Of a DNA stretch of 15,405 bases, positions 6,853 to 15,190 are shown piece by piece. The number at the start of each line of letters is the position of its first letter. The first letter of the stretch is position 1. The translations under genes were made by a program, and so were the position numbers. The stretch spans positions 1 through 15,405 of the forward strand of contig JAISXM010000022.1 of NCBI GenBank assembly GCA_031270515.1, given 5' to 3'. The stretch comes from Holosporales bacterium (GTDB taxonomy: Bacteria; Pseudomonadota; Alphaproteobacteria; BNTO01). Below the pieces are notes generated by a model. It was not told the origin of the DNA. It did no database searches and worked only from the letters and a program-made list of their open reading frames with translations.

Positions 6853-7563
6853 TTACTTGCGAGAACCAAACAAACGCAACAAGCTCAAGAATAAGTTAAT
6901 GAACGTAATGTACAAGCGAAGTGCCCCAAGCACCGCCGTCTTTAGCACATCACCCTCGCTTTTGCACCTGCTGTAAGCTAACCGAATCTGCTGCGTATCG
7001 TACGCCGTCAACCCAGTAAACAGCAACACACCAATCGCGGAAAATGCCAGCATAAGCATTGAGTTCTGCATAAACAAATTCACAATGCCTGCAATCACCA
7101 GTCCCAACACGCCCATTAAAAGGAAAGAGCCGAAACTGGTTAAGTCACGTTTTGTGAAATACCCGTACACGCCCATGGACGCAAACAAACCTGCCGACAC
7201 GCCGAACGTCGAAGCTATGCTGGCGCCTGTAAAGACCAAGAATATCGACGACAAAGACAAGCCCATTCCTGCGGTTAAAAGCAAGAACGCGCCAATCGCG
7301 GCGGACTTAGACATTCGGTTGATAAACGCGTTTAAAGCTATGACCAAAACAAATGGCGCGAACATAACCGCCATCGCCAACACTCGCGAAGAAAAAATTG
7401 TGACCATTAAATACGCGCTTTGAGATGCGAAAAACGCCACCAGCCCGGATATTGCCATCCCAAGGCCCATCAAAACGTACACCCTTGCAATATAACGAAG
7501 CAGCCCGCTGTCACGCGAGGCTACCGCTGCTTGTTGCGTCGCAGCCGTTCCTGAGTAATGCAT
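6853..7563 (-). CDS. Bax inhibitor-1/YccA family membrane protein
   Basis: An inner-membrane protein of the BI-1 (TMBIM) family, whose bacterial members include YccA, an FtsH modulator, and pH-sensitive calcium-leak channels; the exact role here is unknown. It has 236 residues and about seven hydrophobic segments (roughly 25-47, 51-81, 86-111, 113-135, 143-165, 168-187 and 209-233). Landmarks are YGYFTKRDLTSFGSFLLMG (133-151), the conserved YDTQQI (188-193), and the C-terminal GALRLYITFINLFLSLLRLFG (213-233). The ATG at 7563 is supported by an AGGAG motif six bases upstream (plus strand 7570-7574). The gene stands alone, with about 130 bases to xthA. Confidence 0.95.
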   Translation of the reverse strand: MHYSGTAATQQAAVASRDSGLLRYIARVYVLMGLGMAISGLVAFFASQSAYLMVTIFSSRVLAMAVMFAPFVLVIALNAFINRMSKSAAIGAFLLLTAGMGLSLSSIFLVFTGASIASTFGVSAGLFASMGVYGYFTKRDLTSFGSFLLMGVLGLVIAGIVNLFMQNSMLMLAFSAIGVLLFTGLTAYDTQQIRLAYSRCKSEGDVLKTAVLGALRLYITFINLFLSLLRLFGSRK

Positions 7564-7569
7564 ACCCGT

Positions 7570-7574
7570 CTCCT
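7570..7574 (-). promoter_or_regulatory. Shine-Dalgarno of the BI-1 family gene
   Basis: A minus-strand AGGAG six bases before the ATG at 7563. It is one of the few strong ribosome binding sites in the window and fixes the start. Confidence 0.7.
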
Positions 7575-7696
7575 TTTAGTGTCCCTTTACGTAATGGTAC
7601 CACATATTGACGAGCGGAATGAAGTAATTTCCCAATAATTTACACAGAGTTCCTAATAATAAACAAATCGCCTATTACGGAGCGTCAGTTCGCTTA

Positions 7697-8509
7697 TTAC
7701 TGAACATCCGCATCAACATCGCGCAATTCGCAAACCAGGGGCGCGTGGTCAGATGGGCGCCGCATCCTCCTTGGGTATAAGTCCACATAAATGTCGGAGA
7801 CCAGGTTTTCTGCTCGTTGATTCCCCAAAAAATGATCTATCCTCAACCCGTAATTATTCACAAATGCTGCGGATCGATAGTCCCACCAAGTAAATGGCCT
7901 GTTCTTTGGATACGACGTTTTGCTGTCGAACGATTGGCGCAGCAAGTCCGTGTAGCCCGCCCCCAGCACTTGCCCAAAAGCATTCCGCTCTTCTGTGGAG
8001 CAGCACACTCTTTCGTGCCAAACTTTTGCGTTATACACATCAAAGTCGTCTGGCGTAATGTTATAGTCTCCGCCGATCAGGACCGCTTCGTCTTGCCGAT
8101 TCAGCGCGCGTATGTGAGCCTCCAAGCGCCGTATAAACTCCAGCTTATACATGTATTCGTCCGCATTCACAACTAACCCGCCATTTGGGACATAGACGCT
8201 TGCGACCCGAATTTTGCCGTCCACAACGGCTTCAATATAACGAGCAGACCTATCATTCGGAAAAGTCGGGAGCCCGCACTTAACGTCCTCAACCGAACAT
8301 CTTGCGAGTATTGCTACACCGTTATAGGATTTCTGCCCAAATATATGACAGGAATAGCCCAAATCTTCAAAGTATTCTAACGGGAAATCGTGATTTTGGC
8401 ACTTTATTTCCTGCATTAAAATTACGTCCGGAGAACTCTTTGATATCCACGAATCAAAGACGTGCAACCTTGCACGCACCGAATTGACGTTCCACGTAAC
8501 AATTTTCAC
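7697..8509 (-). CDS. xthA: Exodeoxyribonuclease III / AP endonuclease
   Basis: Mg-dependent base-excision-repair nuclease that cleaves 5' of abasic sites and removes 3' blocking groups; cytoplasmic. The GTG at 8509 gives VKIVTWNVNSVRARL, the standard family N-terminus, and 270 residues, a normal size. The frame stays open upstream to a GTG at 8536, but those nine extra residues do not resemble the family. All catalytic landmarks are present: N7 (WNVN), E34 (LMQEIK), Y106 (VYVPNGG), D148 and N150 (GGDYNITPDD), D225 (LRIDHFL), D254 and H255 (RPSDHAP). The enzyme should be active. It is divergent from the accessory gene starting at 8789. Confidence 0.96.
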   Translation of the reverse strand: MKIVTWNVNSVRARLHVFDSWISKSSPDVILMQEIKCQNHDFPLEYFEDLGYSCHIFGQKSYNGVAILARCSVEDVKCGLPTFPNDRSARYIEAVVDGKIRVASVYVPNGGLVVNADEYMYKLEFIRRLEAHIRALNRQDEAVLIGGDYNITPDDFDVYNAKVWHERVCCSTEERNAFGQVLGAGYTDLLRQSFDSKTSYPKNRPFTWWDYRSAAFVNNYGLRIDHFLGNQRAENLVSDIYVDLYPRRMRRPSDHAPLVCELRDVDADVQ

Positions 8510-8636
8510 AACTCTAATTTGACGCCAACACACCACTGCGAGTCAGTATCTCATGCTTTGCAGTGTCTGTCTAGACCTGCCCATAAAGGACTGTCAACGC
8601 GATTTAGAAATTGCGCTAACAGATGTTTGTCGAAAA

Positions 8637-8705
8637 TTTTTCATAGGCCCTGACCAAAAATCTTCATGCGTAGGCGTTGCGCAAATTTTTCATGCGTAGG
8701 CGTTG
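8637..8705 (+). repeat. Short tandem direct repeats, period about 26 bp
   Basis: TTCATGCGTAGGCGTTG is perfectly repeated at 8663-8679 and 8689-8705 (period 26). A weaker related unit (TTTTCATAGGCCCTGAC) begins near 8637. The last copy runs directly into a TTGACA box, so the repeats are placed like activator or repressor sites for the gene at 8789. Confidence 0.65.
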
Positions 8706-8732
8706 ACAAGGGAGACATATGCTATGGACTAT
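8703..8732 (+). promoter_or_regulatory. Candidate promoter for the 8789 gene
   Basis: A perfect TTGACA (8703-8708) is the last part of the repeat array. The -10 is poor: GACTAT at 8727-8732 with an 18-base spacer, or TATGGA at a short spacer. It lies 57 bases before the ATG, which fits a promoter, possibly one needing an activator. Confidence 0.35.
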
Positions 8733-8788
8733 TCCTTCACCAATTTGGTACATTAACTCCGGATAGATATTAATTATGGAGTTTTTTT

Positions 8789-9169
8789 ATGACGATCAAA
8801 TCTTTAGGCATGTGTATTGCCATCGCTGCGTGTACTCAATGCGTACAAGGATGTTCAATACAGTCCCAATTTGACAGATTGCACTTAGATTACACCCACT
8901 CTCCCTTAGAGCGAGCAAATATGTTCAATGCGCTGACGGAAATACAAGACTCACTTCCAGAAGGAAAAGTTGCATTAGTACTACACAATGGGAGACAGTT
9001 AGCATCCTTCGCAACCATTAGGCCTCGCGATGAATCTATGTTAGGTCTAGGAGGCAGAGACGTTGTGTATATTCGCTCTAACGAAGTATTGCCATTCGTC
9101 AAAGCTAATTATCGCAAAAAATGCAGTAATCCCAGTGAGGGACATGATAGTCACGTTGCACTATATTGA
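8789..9169 (+). CDS. Exported protein of unknown family, 5' part of a split duplicated locus
   Basis: No family recognised. It has 126 residues, an ATG with GGAG seven bases upstream (8778-8781), and a signal sequence MTIKSLGMCIAIAACTQCVQGC. The Cys22 context VQGC is lipobox-like, but Gln at -2 is unusual, so lipidation is uncertain. The part after Cys22 repeats in the following frame: CSIQSQF against CSIQTQF, then DSLP, then SNEVLPFVKANYRKKCSN against PDEVLPFVKTNYRSSCSN. The frame ends HVALY just where the second copy continues DVAESIMNIHEDLS. Aligning the DNA shows this copy is one base shorter than copy 2 at about 9160-9170, so the frame appears to have shifted. The TGA (9167-9169) overlaps the next ATG as TGATG. 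The locus may be a pseudogene, a translationally coupled pair or a frameshift-regulated product. Confidence 0.65.
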   Translation: MTIKSLGMCIAIAACTQCVQGCSIQSQFDRLHLDYTHSPLERANMFNALTEIQDSLPEGKVALVLHNGRQLASFATIRPRDESMLGLGGRDVVYIRSNEVLPFVKANYRKKCSNPSEGHDSHVALY

Positions 9170-9997
9170 TGTATATACAACAAGATTTATCATTACAAGT
9201 AGACACAGATCACAACTTTAGTATGTCTATTGAATGGACAAATAATGGGCTGAACGTAGATCCTGGATTTGTCATTGCAAAGACGTCAGAAGATCTTTCC
9301 CTGTTCATTGAGATGCTACGCAACAATAGAGATGAGTTTGAAGAAATACGCAAAGAACGGGAGACAGAGACTCCACTTGATACGGAGGATCAAGCACTCT
9401 CTTCAGGCTACCAAGAATGTTCCATACAGACCCAGTTTTATGCATTGCACTTCAATTGCAAACCGTGCGTAACTTTAGAGTACTCAGAAAAAAGAAATAA
9501 GACATCCAATGTGCTGAATGAAATACGAGACAGCCTTCCAGACGAAGCCGTTGTCATAGGTAGAGTAGATCGTGTGGGACAGTTCATGCCCTTCAAAAGC
9601 ATTAGACTTTTCGGTCAAAATGCGAATCTCGACTCTCCTGACGCGCCAATAACCAGAGACATGGTGTCTTTTAGTCCTGATGAAGTATTGCCATTCGTAA
9701 AAACTAATTATCGCAGTTCATGTAGCAATCGCAGTGAGGAGCATGATCGTGACGTTGCAGAAAGTATTATGAATATACACGAAGATTTATCATCACGAAG
9801 AAGAAATACTCACAGGTATCCTGTATCTATTGACAGAACAAATTCTATGCTGCACGTAGATAGTGAACTGGTTGTTGCAAAGACACCAAACGTTCTTAAG
9901 CTGTTTATTAATACATTACGCGACAACAGGTCTGAATTTGAAAGAATACGCCAAGAACGGGGGGCCGAGACGCTACCTGAAACGCAGGATCAAGCAC
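8852..9997 (+). repeat. Tandem duplication of a roughly 0.55-kb coding module
   Basis: Copy 1 starts at TGTTCAATACAGTCCCA (8852) and ends near GATCAAGCAC (9388-9397). Copy 2 starts at TGTTCCATACAGACCCA (9418) and ends at GATCAAGCAC (9988-9997). Long stretches align in the same order; copy 2 has extra bases around 9470-9505 and 9620-9660. The duplication is old enough for many substitutions, yet copy 2 keeps an unbroken frame. Confidence 0.85.
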
Positions 9998-10047
9998 CTG
10001 AATCGCAAGATCCAGCATCTGATCCTACTTCGGTGGATACGGAATAA
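9169..10047 (+). CDS. Unknown protein, 3' part of the split duplicated locus
   Basis: 292 residues from the ATG at 9169, which overlaps the previous stop; a TTG at 9166 would add one residue. It has no signal peptide and no own Shine-Dalgarno, consistent with its being the continuation of the upstream frame. Residues 1-83 are the second half of module copy 1, and from Cys84 (CSIQTQF) comes a complete copy 2. Shared blocks between the two halves are QQDLSL / HEDLSS, VIAKTSEDLSLFIEMLRNNRDEFEEIRKER / VVAKTPNVLKLFINTLRDNRSEFERIRQER, and TETPLDTEDQA / AETLPETQDQA. The C-terminus is acidic and Gln/Pro/Asp-rich. Paired cysteines in each module (NYRSSCSN and the leading CSIQ) suggest a small disulfide-bonded extracytoplasmic domain, which is inference. 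Confidence 0.6.
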   Translation: MYIQQDLSLQVDTDHNFSMSIEWTNNGLNVDPGFVIAKTSEDLSLFIEMLRNNRDEFEEIRKERETETPLDTEDQALSSGYQECSIQTQFYALHFNCKPCVTLEYSEKRNKTSNVLNEIRDSLPDEAVVIGRVDRVGQFMPFKSIRLFGQNANLDSPDAPITRDMVSFSPDEVLPFVKTNYRSSCSNRSEEHDRDVAESIMNIHEDLSSRRRNTHRYPVSIDRTNSMLHVDSELVVAKTPNVLKLFINTLRDNRSEFERIRQERGAETLPETQDQAPESQDPASDPTSVDTE

Positions 10048-10096
10048 CAATTTGCGATAGAACCTGCCCCCGTCCAAGGGTTATAAAGACGGACAC

Positions 10097-10178
10097 AACA
10101 ATAGACCTGCGGCGAAAGCCCCTTTTGGGCCATTGATTCCTGCTGTGTTGACGCAAGTTTCGCAGCACGTCTATTGTT
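10097..10178. mobile_element. Family A palindromic element (MITE-like), copy 2
   Basis: The arms 10097-10117 and 10158-10178 are 21 bp and complementary except for two positions (outer core AACAATAGAC, inner core GCGAAA). The centre shares TTGATT, CTG and GTGTTGACGCA with copy 1 at 2205-2275. It lies in the gap between two convergent genes, where its stem could act in both directions as a transcription barrier, although it has no T-run. Confidence 0.75.
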
Positions 10179-10195
10179 TATTACGAGGGCCCGAT

Positions 10196-13100
10196 CTACA
10201 CAGGCCAAAGCACACATCGTCCCACGTATACCCCAGTGTCATAAATGTATTCGAGCATATGTATATCCTGCTGAATTACCTCGAATAATGTTATTGGCGC
10301 AAAGTCCTTTATTGACAGCCCAGACAGCGGCTGAGGTTCATTTATAACCCCTGTCGCGCTCCAAGTCACCTCGTTCCCCCCATGCGTAAACGCAAACGAC
10401 AAGCTACTCGGCGCTGTGCGCATAATAAACAGCCTCGGAATTGCGGTGTGACGGTAAAACACCGAATCGCTGTCCCCAATCAGCCAGTTCGTATCCAGAT
10501 TGACCATCGCGTATTCGAAAATGCTGGCGAACCGATTCGCTTTGATGGGCTCGAACAGCTCCGCGGTGAGCTGGATTGCGTTAACTATTTGATGCACGTT
10601 TTGACACAGGAACATCACTGGCGGAGCGAAGTGCTTGCCTCCGGTGCTGCAGAAGTGCGTCCCGGACGTGTCCATGACGTGCAATACGCTGTGCAGCTTG
10701 TTCAGGGATTTAAATACGCTGCTGAAAAACGGAACCAAACGAAAGTAATGCGCAGAATTTGTCAGGAATTTTTCGATGTCATTTATTGCGTCAACATTAA
10801 TTAATGGCGCGCAGAATGCTGGAACAATTTGCGCGGATGCATTTGCACTTTGATTCCATTGCGGAATTTTATTTCGAAGAACAAGAGGGACTCGTTTTAA
10901 TTTTTCGCCCCAGCGCCCAGTAAGCATTGCGATCTCGAATAATTCGTTGACGCTGCGAGTGCGTGTGTTTTGAATTATTTCGTTGGGTGAACCTTCGCCT
11001 GGTGGAACTTCGCCTGGTGGCACTTCGTTGGGTGGAACTTCGCCTGCGAAACCTTCCTCCGGTGGCGTTTCACCTTGCTGAGCTCCGATTCCGGGCGCTT
11101 CCTCTGGCGCCTCCCCCCCCGGCGCCTCCCCTTCATCCATCGCGGAAACCACCGTCAATATCGCCTCAGCAAATGCCTCTCGCAATGCGTCGATTGCCTC
11201 ATACGTTGCGTTCACCTCAGGCTGCACTTCCGTTGTCATGCATAGCGTTTTTGTCAAATCAGGATGCAGCGACTCTATCTTTACAGACAGCGCATTTACT
11301 ACTTGTGCAATCTGACACAACTTCGCCCCTATATTTGAAAAGTGCATCTGTAAACTTTCCTGTGTACTTTGTTCGATCAGCGGGCACTCTAGCATTGTGC
11401 CGATTAATTTTTTGAACAGTGTCGTCGAGTCGCTCCAGGAGTTTTTAATTTGTTGCAACAGTTCATCCAACCACCAACAACAGCGCGCCTGGCTGAGTTC
11501 CGTAATGAGCAACGCAAAATTTCCCGCTAACGTGCCAAATGTTTCTGCAAAGCTCCCCTCCATGCCTGCATCCGCCTGCAACGCCGCCTGATACACGCTG
11601 GTGCTCGGGGCACTTTCCTTGATTTGCGCAACAGAGACCGCCATGTCGCGCAGAGCCTCCACCAACGTCGGATCGTAGCTTAACGCAGGCGACCGTCGCA
11701 CCGCAGCGACCATTTTGTCCTGGATCACGCTTGATAATCCTTGTATTGCGCTGATGATTGGCTCAAACAAAACATCACGATGTTCATCGCTGGTGTATGC
11801 GTATTTTTGCGGAGTGAGCAGCGTTTGGTGCAACACATTTTGCGCGAATTTTTGCCACAAAGTTGCGCCCCGATATAGCGTGTGGGTTATCCGCTTGAGC
11901 ATGTTTTCCGTGCGAGCGTTTTCACACATGTCAATTGTATTTTGGCGCTTTTTCTTGCGCAACCACCGCATAGGCTTCATTGCGGGAACAAGCTCGCACA
12001 CAATGCACTTTCCCATGCGAGCAAACGAACTAATATATTGATCAATTTGCCTGTTGTGTATAAAAACGTTTACATCAAGTTCTTCGTCAGAAAACACAAC
12101 ATCAACTGCGGCGTTTATTTTCGACAAAAGACGGGCAATATTGGACACTAAAAAGCTTGTCTGAGAATTGTACAACGGCTCAAGGCCTCCTAATGACAAA
12201 GAGTATTCCGTAAGTTGATGAAGGCTGTTTGCAAAATTCTCATATGTATCACTTTTGTCTTCGTTGGCGTGGTTCGCTAACGTGCCAGTCGCGTTTATGT
12301 CCAGAAATATTTCGTACATATCTTTTACATCATTCGTGATTGACTCAATGCATGAACTTGCGTTGTCCGGAACAGGAAAAAATGGCGTGTGGGTCATGCT
12401 GTCACAAAGGACATAGGCGGCGTCAACAAGTTTTTGTACGCTGGACGTCGTAGTATCTAAGGATTGGTAAAAATACTCCGGCGTGGTTTCGCTTGGCAAG
12501 TGTTCCCTTATGGCGACGTATTCCCCTGGTAACAACGTTTGGATTTGATTAATTAACGCATGAAATACATTGTACATACCTTGCAGAGATGGCCAAAGCT
12601 TATAGGCTAAACACGGCACGTCTGCTGGGGGGGGAGCACTCGCTTCACCTTCATTTGCTTCGCCTTCACTAGTGCCACCTTCATTCGCACCGCCTTCATT
12701 TACTTCGCCTTCACTAGCGCTACCTTCATTCGCACCGCCTTCATTTGCTTCGCCTTCACTAGCGCTACCTTCTTTAGGGGGAAGTTCCTTTTTTAGGGAA
12801 TAAATGCTTTGAAGTTGCGTTTTAACTGCGCTAAACGAATTAGTTAGTCCATGCAGGGCTTGCTCCGCAAAATCAGTCGTCGGATGCTGCACAATTACGT
12901 CACCTATCCTGCGCCCCAACATATCAATCCCGCTTGCGCACAGATCAATCTCGCGTGCTAATTCGGCTAACATAGCACCAGTTCGCACGCATGAGCAGAT
13001 TTTATTTTGGGAAAGCTGAATGTGCAGCCAATTTATATTGCCATACAGTGAATTAAACGTAGAAGAACCCGGCGATGCTTTAATATCAGACGGTTTGCCC

Positions 13101-15160
13101 ACGTGTTGCTCAAGGAAATTTTTATCTCTAATCAGGGTACTTGCAATAAACAGCACATTTCCCGCTAGGCGCTTTTGGGATGAGCGCCCTTGCAATGTGC
13201 CGAGGATGCCGTATATGTCGATAATTGCGCTGGGCAGAAACGTGTAGGAGTCGTCGTTAAAAAAGTTGACTAACTCGCTTATTTTCAGGTTTTGGACCGC
13301 TGTGGCTAGTCCGCATTGATAAGACAACACACCGTAAACAGTTGATGCAAGTTTAAGATCTGCGTCAATAACCTTAAAATAGTACGAAAAAAAGTCCTGA
13401 TGTATGCGCACCAAAACTTCGTCCACTATTTCCTTTAAACTATGCAGGCTTTGCTCCATAACACTCTGTTCTGATTCAGACAAAAGGGCATGCATCCCGC
13501 CCCAAATGGAATCCGGTTGCACAGCGCTTAGTCCTATGGCATTTGCAATGTATGTCGCAGTCGAATGGTTCATAGTCGAAAAACTTCCGACCAGCGCCCC
13601 CTGCAGTAGCGCGATTTTTACGCACAGTGTATTTGGATGATCCAGGTCAACAAGCTGGTAATTCCCAAATAATGGGGCTTTCTTTAAAGCACTAAACGAA
13701 TCGCCCAAAGATATTATGTAATCCCAGAAATTCGCTACATCTTGATTGACTTCGTTCTTCAGTCGTTGACGGATGGGATACAAATAAAACGCGTCGACTA
13801 CTTCCGCCACAAGGCTGCTGAGCGTGTTTTGCCCTAACAGAGGGAACCTTGGGCCTATGTGGTTCCAAAATGGAGTATAGCTCTGTCCGCAACTGAACAT
13901 GTCAAATGCGAGTTTGTATATGTTCATGAGCGTGGCGATCGTGCTGGCGGGCTCAAAGTTGGCGACAAAAAAGTCGTCCGTTGCGTCGGCGGTCGTGTCG
14001 GCCAAGCAAAGGTCCGTGCATACGTCGTTCAATCTTTCAATTAGCGAATGAAGCGCGTCTATATCTGTTCTACTTGCGTATTGGAGGAAAAAAGGAGTAA
14101 TCGCATCCTGTAGTTTGTTATTCTTCAGTACATATATTAGTTTTTCATGTACTGGCGCGAGCGTCGCACTTAAGCGCCCATATAGGGACGACGCGCTTGC
14201 CACATTGAGCGGGGGCGGGCCACCTAGCAAATCCACGAGCTGGTCGTCCAAGTCTGCGGGAGCGTCGGCGATTAATTCGGCAATTTGGTTTACGCAGCCA
14301 AAGAGGCTGATATCGGCGCCAATATCCGACGCTGAGCCGATGGCGGCACGTATGGTTGCAAGGTCTGTGCTTTCTAAATATGGGGAGATGTTTTTGAGCG
14401 TGTCGACGACGTGAGTCAAATATTTCAGGTTTCCGGCGACTAACGCCTCTGTTTCAGGTGGGATTACCCATTGGCGGATTTTATAATCCAGCGCCAGCAA
14501 CTCATCATCCACGATTGGCTTTACGGATAGCGTGTATATGGCGACGTTTAGTGCGCCTAAAAGGCCCTGATCCAAGGAGAAGCTGCGGTTGGAGCCGGTG
14601 ATGGCAAGCGCAATTACGTCGATATCTGGGCGTACGTTATGTATGGTGCTGATTAGCGCGTTGAAATACCCGGATATTGTGCAAGCACTGGGGATGTCGT
14701 CCTCGAATCCGATAATGTCGTACAGGGCAGAGAGTATAGTGGCGTACTTTTGCGGATGATTTTGGGTGACAGCCTCAGATAATTTACATATTTTTGACAA
14801 TTTAGATAGCACAGTCACTTCGTCGCAAGCGTTCTTGTAATCGGACAACAGGCGCATGTCTCCGAAGGACTGAAGGCTTTGGGGCAACAACTCACTGTGC
14901 GAGATGAAGTTGTGGTAGTACGAGGCTTTGCTGTAGACAGATTGGTCTGTGGGGTAGAAGTCGGATGTCGGAGTCCCAAGTTGTGCGGGCACGCTGCATG
15001 CGCCGAGGGGGGCCATAGCCAAGGACGCGGTTAGGAGGCGTGCGGTTCGGAGGCGCGCGGTTAGGATATTGCTAAACCTATTTGCTCTTGGATGTAAAAT
15101 TTTTAACAAGAAAGCGGAACCACATATAAGTAGGCCTATTACGAATTTTAGCTCCACCAA
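10196..15160 (-). CDS. Giant putative lipoprotein/surface protein, unknown family
   Basis: No family recognised. About 1654 residues from a TTG at 15160 (a GTG at 15157 is equally possible). The N-terminus has a hydrophobic helix (residues 4-21), a basic stretch made of five-residue repeats, and then LLTASLAMAPLGACS, where LGAC is a good lipobox (Cys55). If that is the real export signal, a start inside the current N-terminus is possible. The body looks largely helical with scattered cysteines and no transmembrane segments obvious after the N-terminus. It is interrupted by an EG[SEG][AVT][NS] pentapeptide array at about 798-842 and a Pro/Glu-rich array at about 1346-1394. A basic cluster RKKKRQ occurs between them. 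It stands alone, downstream of tandem family B repeats. The size, lipidation and repeats suggest a surface or host-interaction protein; this is inference. Confidence 0.75.
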   Translation of the reverse strand: MVELKFVIGLLICGSAFLLKILHPRANRFSNILTARLRTARLLTASLAMAPLGACSVPAQLGTPTSDFYPTDQSVYSKASYYHNFISHSELLPQSLQSFGDMRLLSDYKNACDEVTVLSKLSKICKLSEAVTQNHPQKYATILSALYDIIGFEDDIPSACTISGYFNALISTIHNVRPDIDVIALAITGSNRSFSLDQGLLGALNVAIYTLSVKPIVDDELLALDYKIRQWVIPPETEALVAGNLKYLTHVVDTLKNISPYLESTDLATIRAAIGSASDIGADISLFGCVNQIAELIADAPADLDDQLVDLLGGPPPLNVASASSLYGRLSATLAPVHEKLIYVLKNNKLQDAITPFFLQYASRTDIDALHSLIERLNDVCTDLCLADTTADATDDFFVANFEPASTIATLMNIYKLAFDMFSCGQSYTPFWNHIGPRFPLLGQNTLSSLVAEVVDAFYLYPIRQRLKNEVNQDVANFWDYIISLGDSFSALKKAPLFGNYQLVDLDHPNTLCVKIALLQGALVGSFSTMNHSTATYIANAIGLSAVQPDSIWGGMHALLSESEQSVMEQSLHSLKEIVDEVLVRIHQDFFSYYFKVIDADLKLASTVYGVLSYQCGLATAVQNLKISELVNFFNDDSYTFLPSAIIDIYGILGTLQGRSSQKRLAGNVLFIASTLIRDKNFLEQHVGKPSDIKASPGSSTFNSLYGNINWLHIQLSQNKICSCVRTGAMLAELAREIDLCASGIDMLGRRIGDVIVQHPTTDFAEQALHGLTNSFSAVKTQLQSIYSLKKELPPKEGSASEGEANEGGANEGSASEGEVNEGGANEGGTSEGEANEGEASAPPPADVPCLAYKLWPSLQGMYNVFHALINQIQTLLPGEYVAIREHLPSETTPEYFYQSLDTTTSSVQKLVDAAYVLCDSMTHTPFFPVPDNASSCIESITNDVKDMYEIFLDINATGTLANHANEDKSDTYENFANSLHQLTEYSLSLGGLEPLYNSQTSFLVSNIARLLSKINAAVDVVFSDEELDVNVFIHNRQIDQYISSFARMGKCIVCELVPAMKPMRWLRKKKRQNTIDMCENARTENMLKRITHTLYRGATLWQKFAQNVLHQTLLTPQKYAYTSDEHRDVLFEPIISAIQGLSSVIQDKMVAAVRRSPALSYDPTLVEALRDMAVSVAQIKESAPSTSVYQAALQADAGMEGSFAETFGTLAGNFALLITELSQARCCWWLDELLQQIKNSWSDSTTLFKKLIGTMLECPLIEQSTQESLQMHFSNIGAKLCQIAQVVNALSVKIESLHPDLTKTLCMTTEVQPEVNATYEAIDALREAFAEAILTVVSAMDEGEAPGGEAPEEAPGIGAQQGETPPEEGFAGEVPPNEVPPGEVPPGEGSPNEIIQNTRTRSVNELFEIAMLTGRWGEKLKRVPLVLRNKIPQWNQSANASAQIVPAFCAPLINVDAINDIEKFLTNSAHYFRLVPFFSSVFKSLNKLHSVLHVMDTSGTHFCSTGGKHFAPPVMFLCQNVHQIVNAIQLTAELFEPIKANRFASIFEYAMVNLDTNWLIGDSDSVFYRHTAIPRLFIMRTAPSSLSFAFTHGGNEVTWSATGVINEPQPLSGLSIKDFAPITLFEVIQQDIHMLEYIYDTGVYVGRCVLWPV
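10981..11125 (-). repeat. Pro/Glu/Gly-rich repeat region in the giant gene
   Basis: 15-bp-period repeats encode (G/N)EVPP-type pentapeptides (GEVPPNEVPPGEVPPGEG), followed on the upstream side by irregular GEAPGGEAPEEAPG. The region is likely an unstructured linker. It includes an eight-base C tract at 11113-11120. Confidence 0.85.
12627..12634 (+). repeat. Eight-base G tract in the giant gene
   Basis: G8 on the plus strand (C8 in the coding strand, giving Pro-Pro-Pro after the pentapeptide array). Slippage of one base would truncate the roughly 810-residue C-terminal part of the protein. Confidence 0.7.
12635..12769 (-). repeat. Pentapeptide/45-bp tandem repeat in the giant gene
   Basis: Nine pentapeptides of pattern EG[SEG][AVT][NS] form three 15-residue (45-bp) super-units: EGSASEGEANEGGAN, EGSASEGEVNEGGAN and EGGTSEGEANEGEAS. 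The near identity of the super-units indicates recent expansion by in-frame 45-bp steps. The strongly acidic, glycine-rich product is a flexible linker. Confidence 0.9.
15027..15066 (-). repeat. 15-bp repeat in the signal region of the giant gene
   Basis: The plus-strand unit GCGGTTAGGAGGCGT (15027-15041) is followed by GCGGTTCGGAGGCGC (15042-15056) and a partial third unit. It encodes LTARL, RTARL and LTASL just ahead of the lipobox, so the basic and hydrophobic parts of the export signal were built by small duplications. Confidence 0.8.
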
Positions 15161-15190
15161 AATTAATTATTCGTAAACGCAATATACCGG
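15161..15190 (-). promoter_or_regulatory. Possible promoter at the family B edge
   Basis: On the minus strand, TATATT (15181-15186) at the inner edge of the first family B copy is preceded, after a short 15-base spacer, by TTGTTT inside the repeat. It lies about 20 bases before the TTG start. Weak by itself; listed because the repeat would then supply the promoter of the giant gene. Confidence 0.3.

Noticed and set aside
8573..8640. Another family B copy (GACCTGCCCATAAA)
   Set aside because: Only about 14 bases at the left end match; no corresponding right terminus is found, so the resemblance may be chance.
10060..10092. Rho-independent terminator (CCGTC / GACGG hairpin)
   Set aside because: The stem is five base pairs with a long loop and no T-run follows; not strong enough to call.
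10382..10804. 140-codon plus-strand frame
   Set aside because: Antisense to the giant gene, with no start signals; the giant frame is continuous across it.
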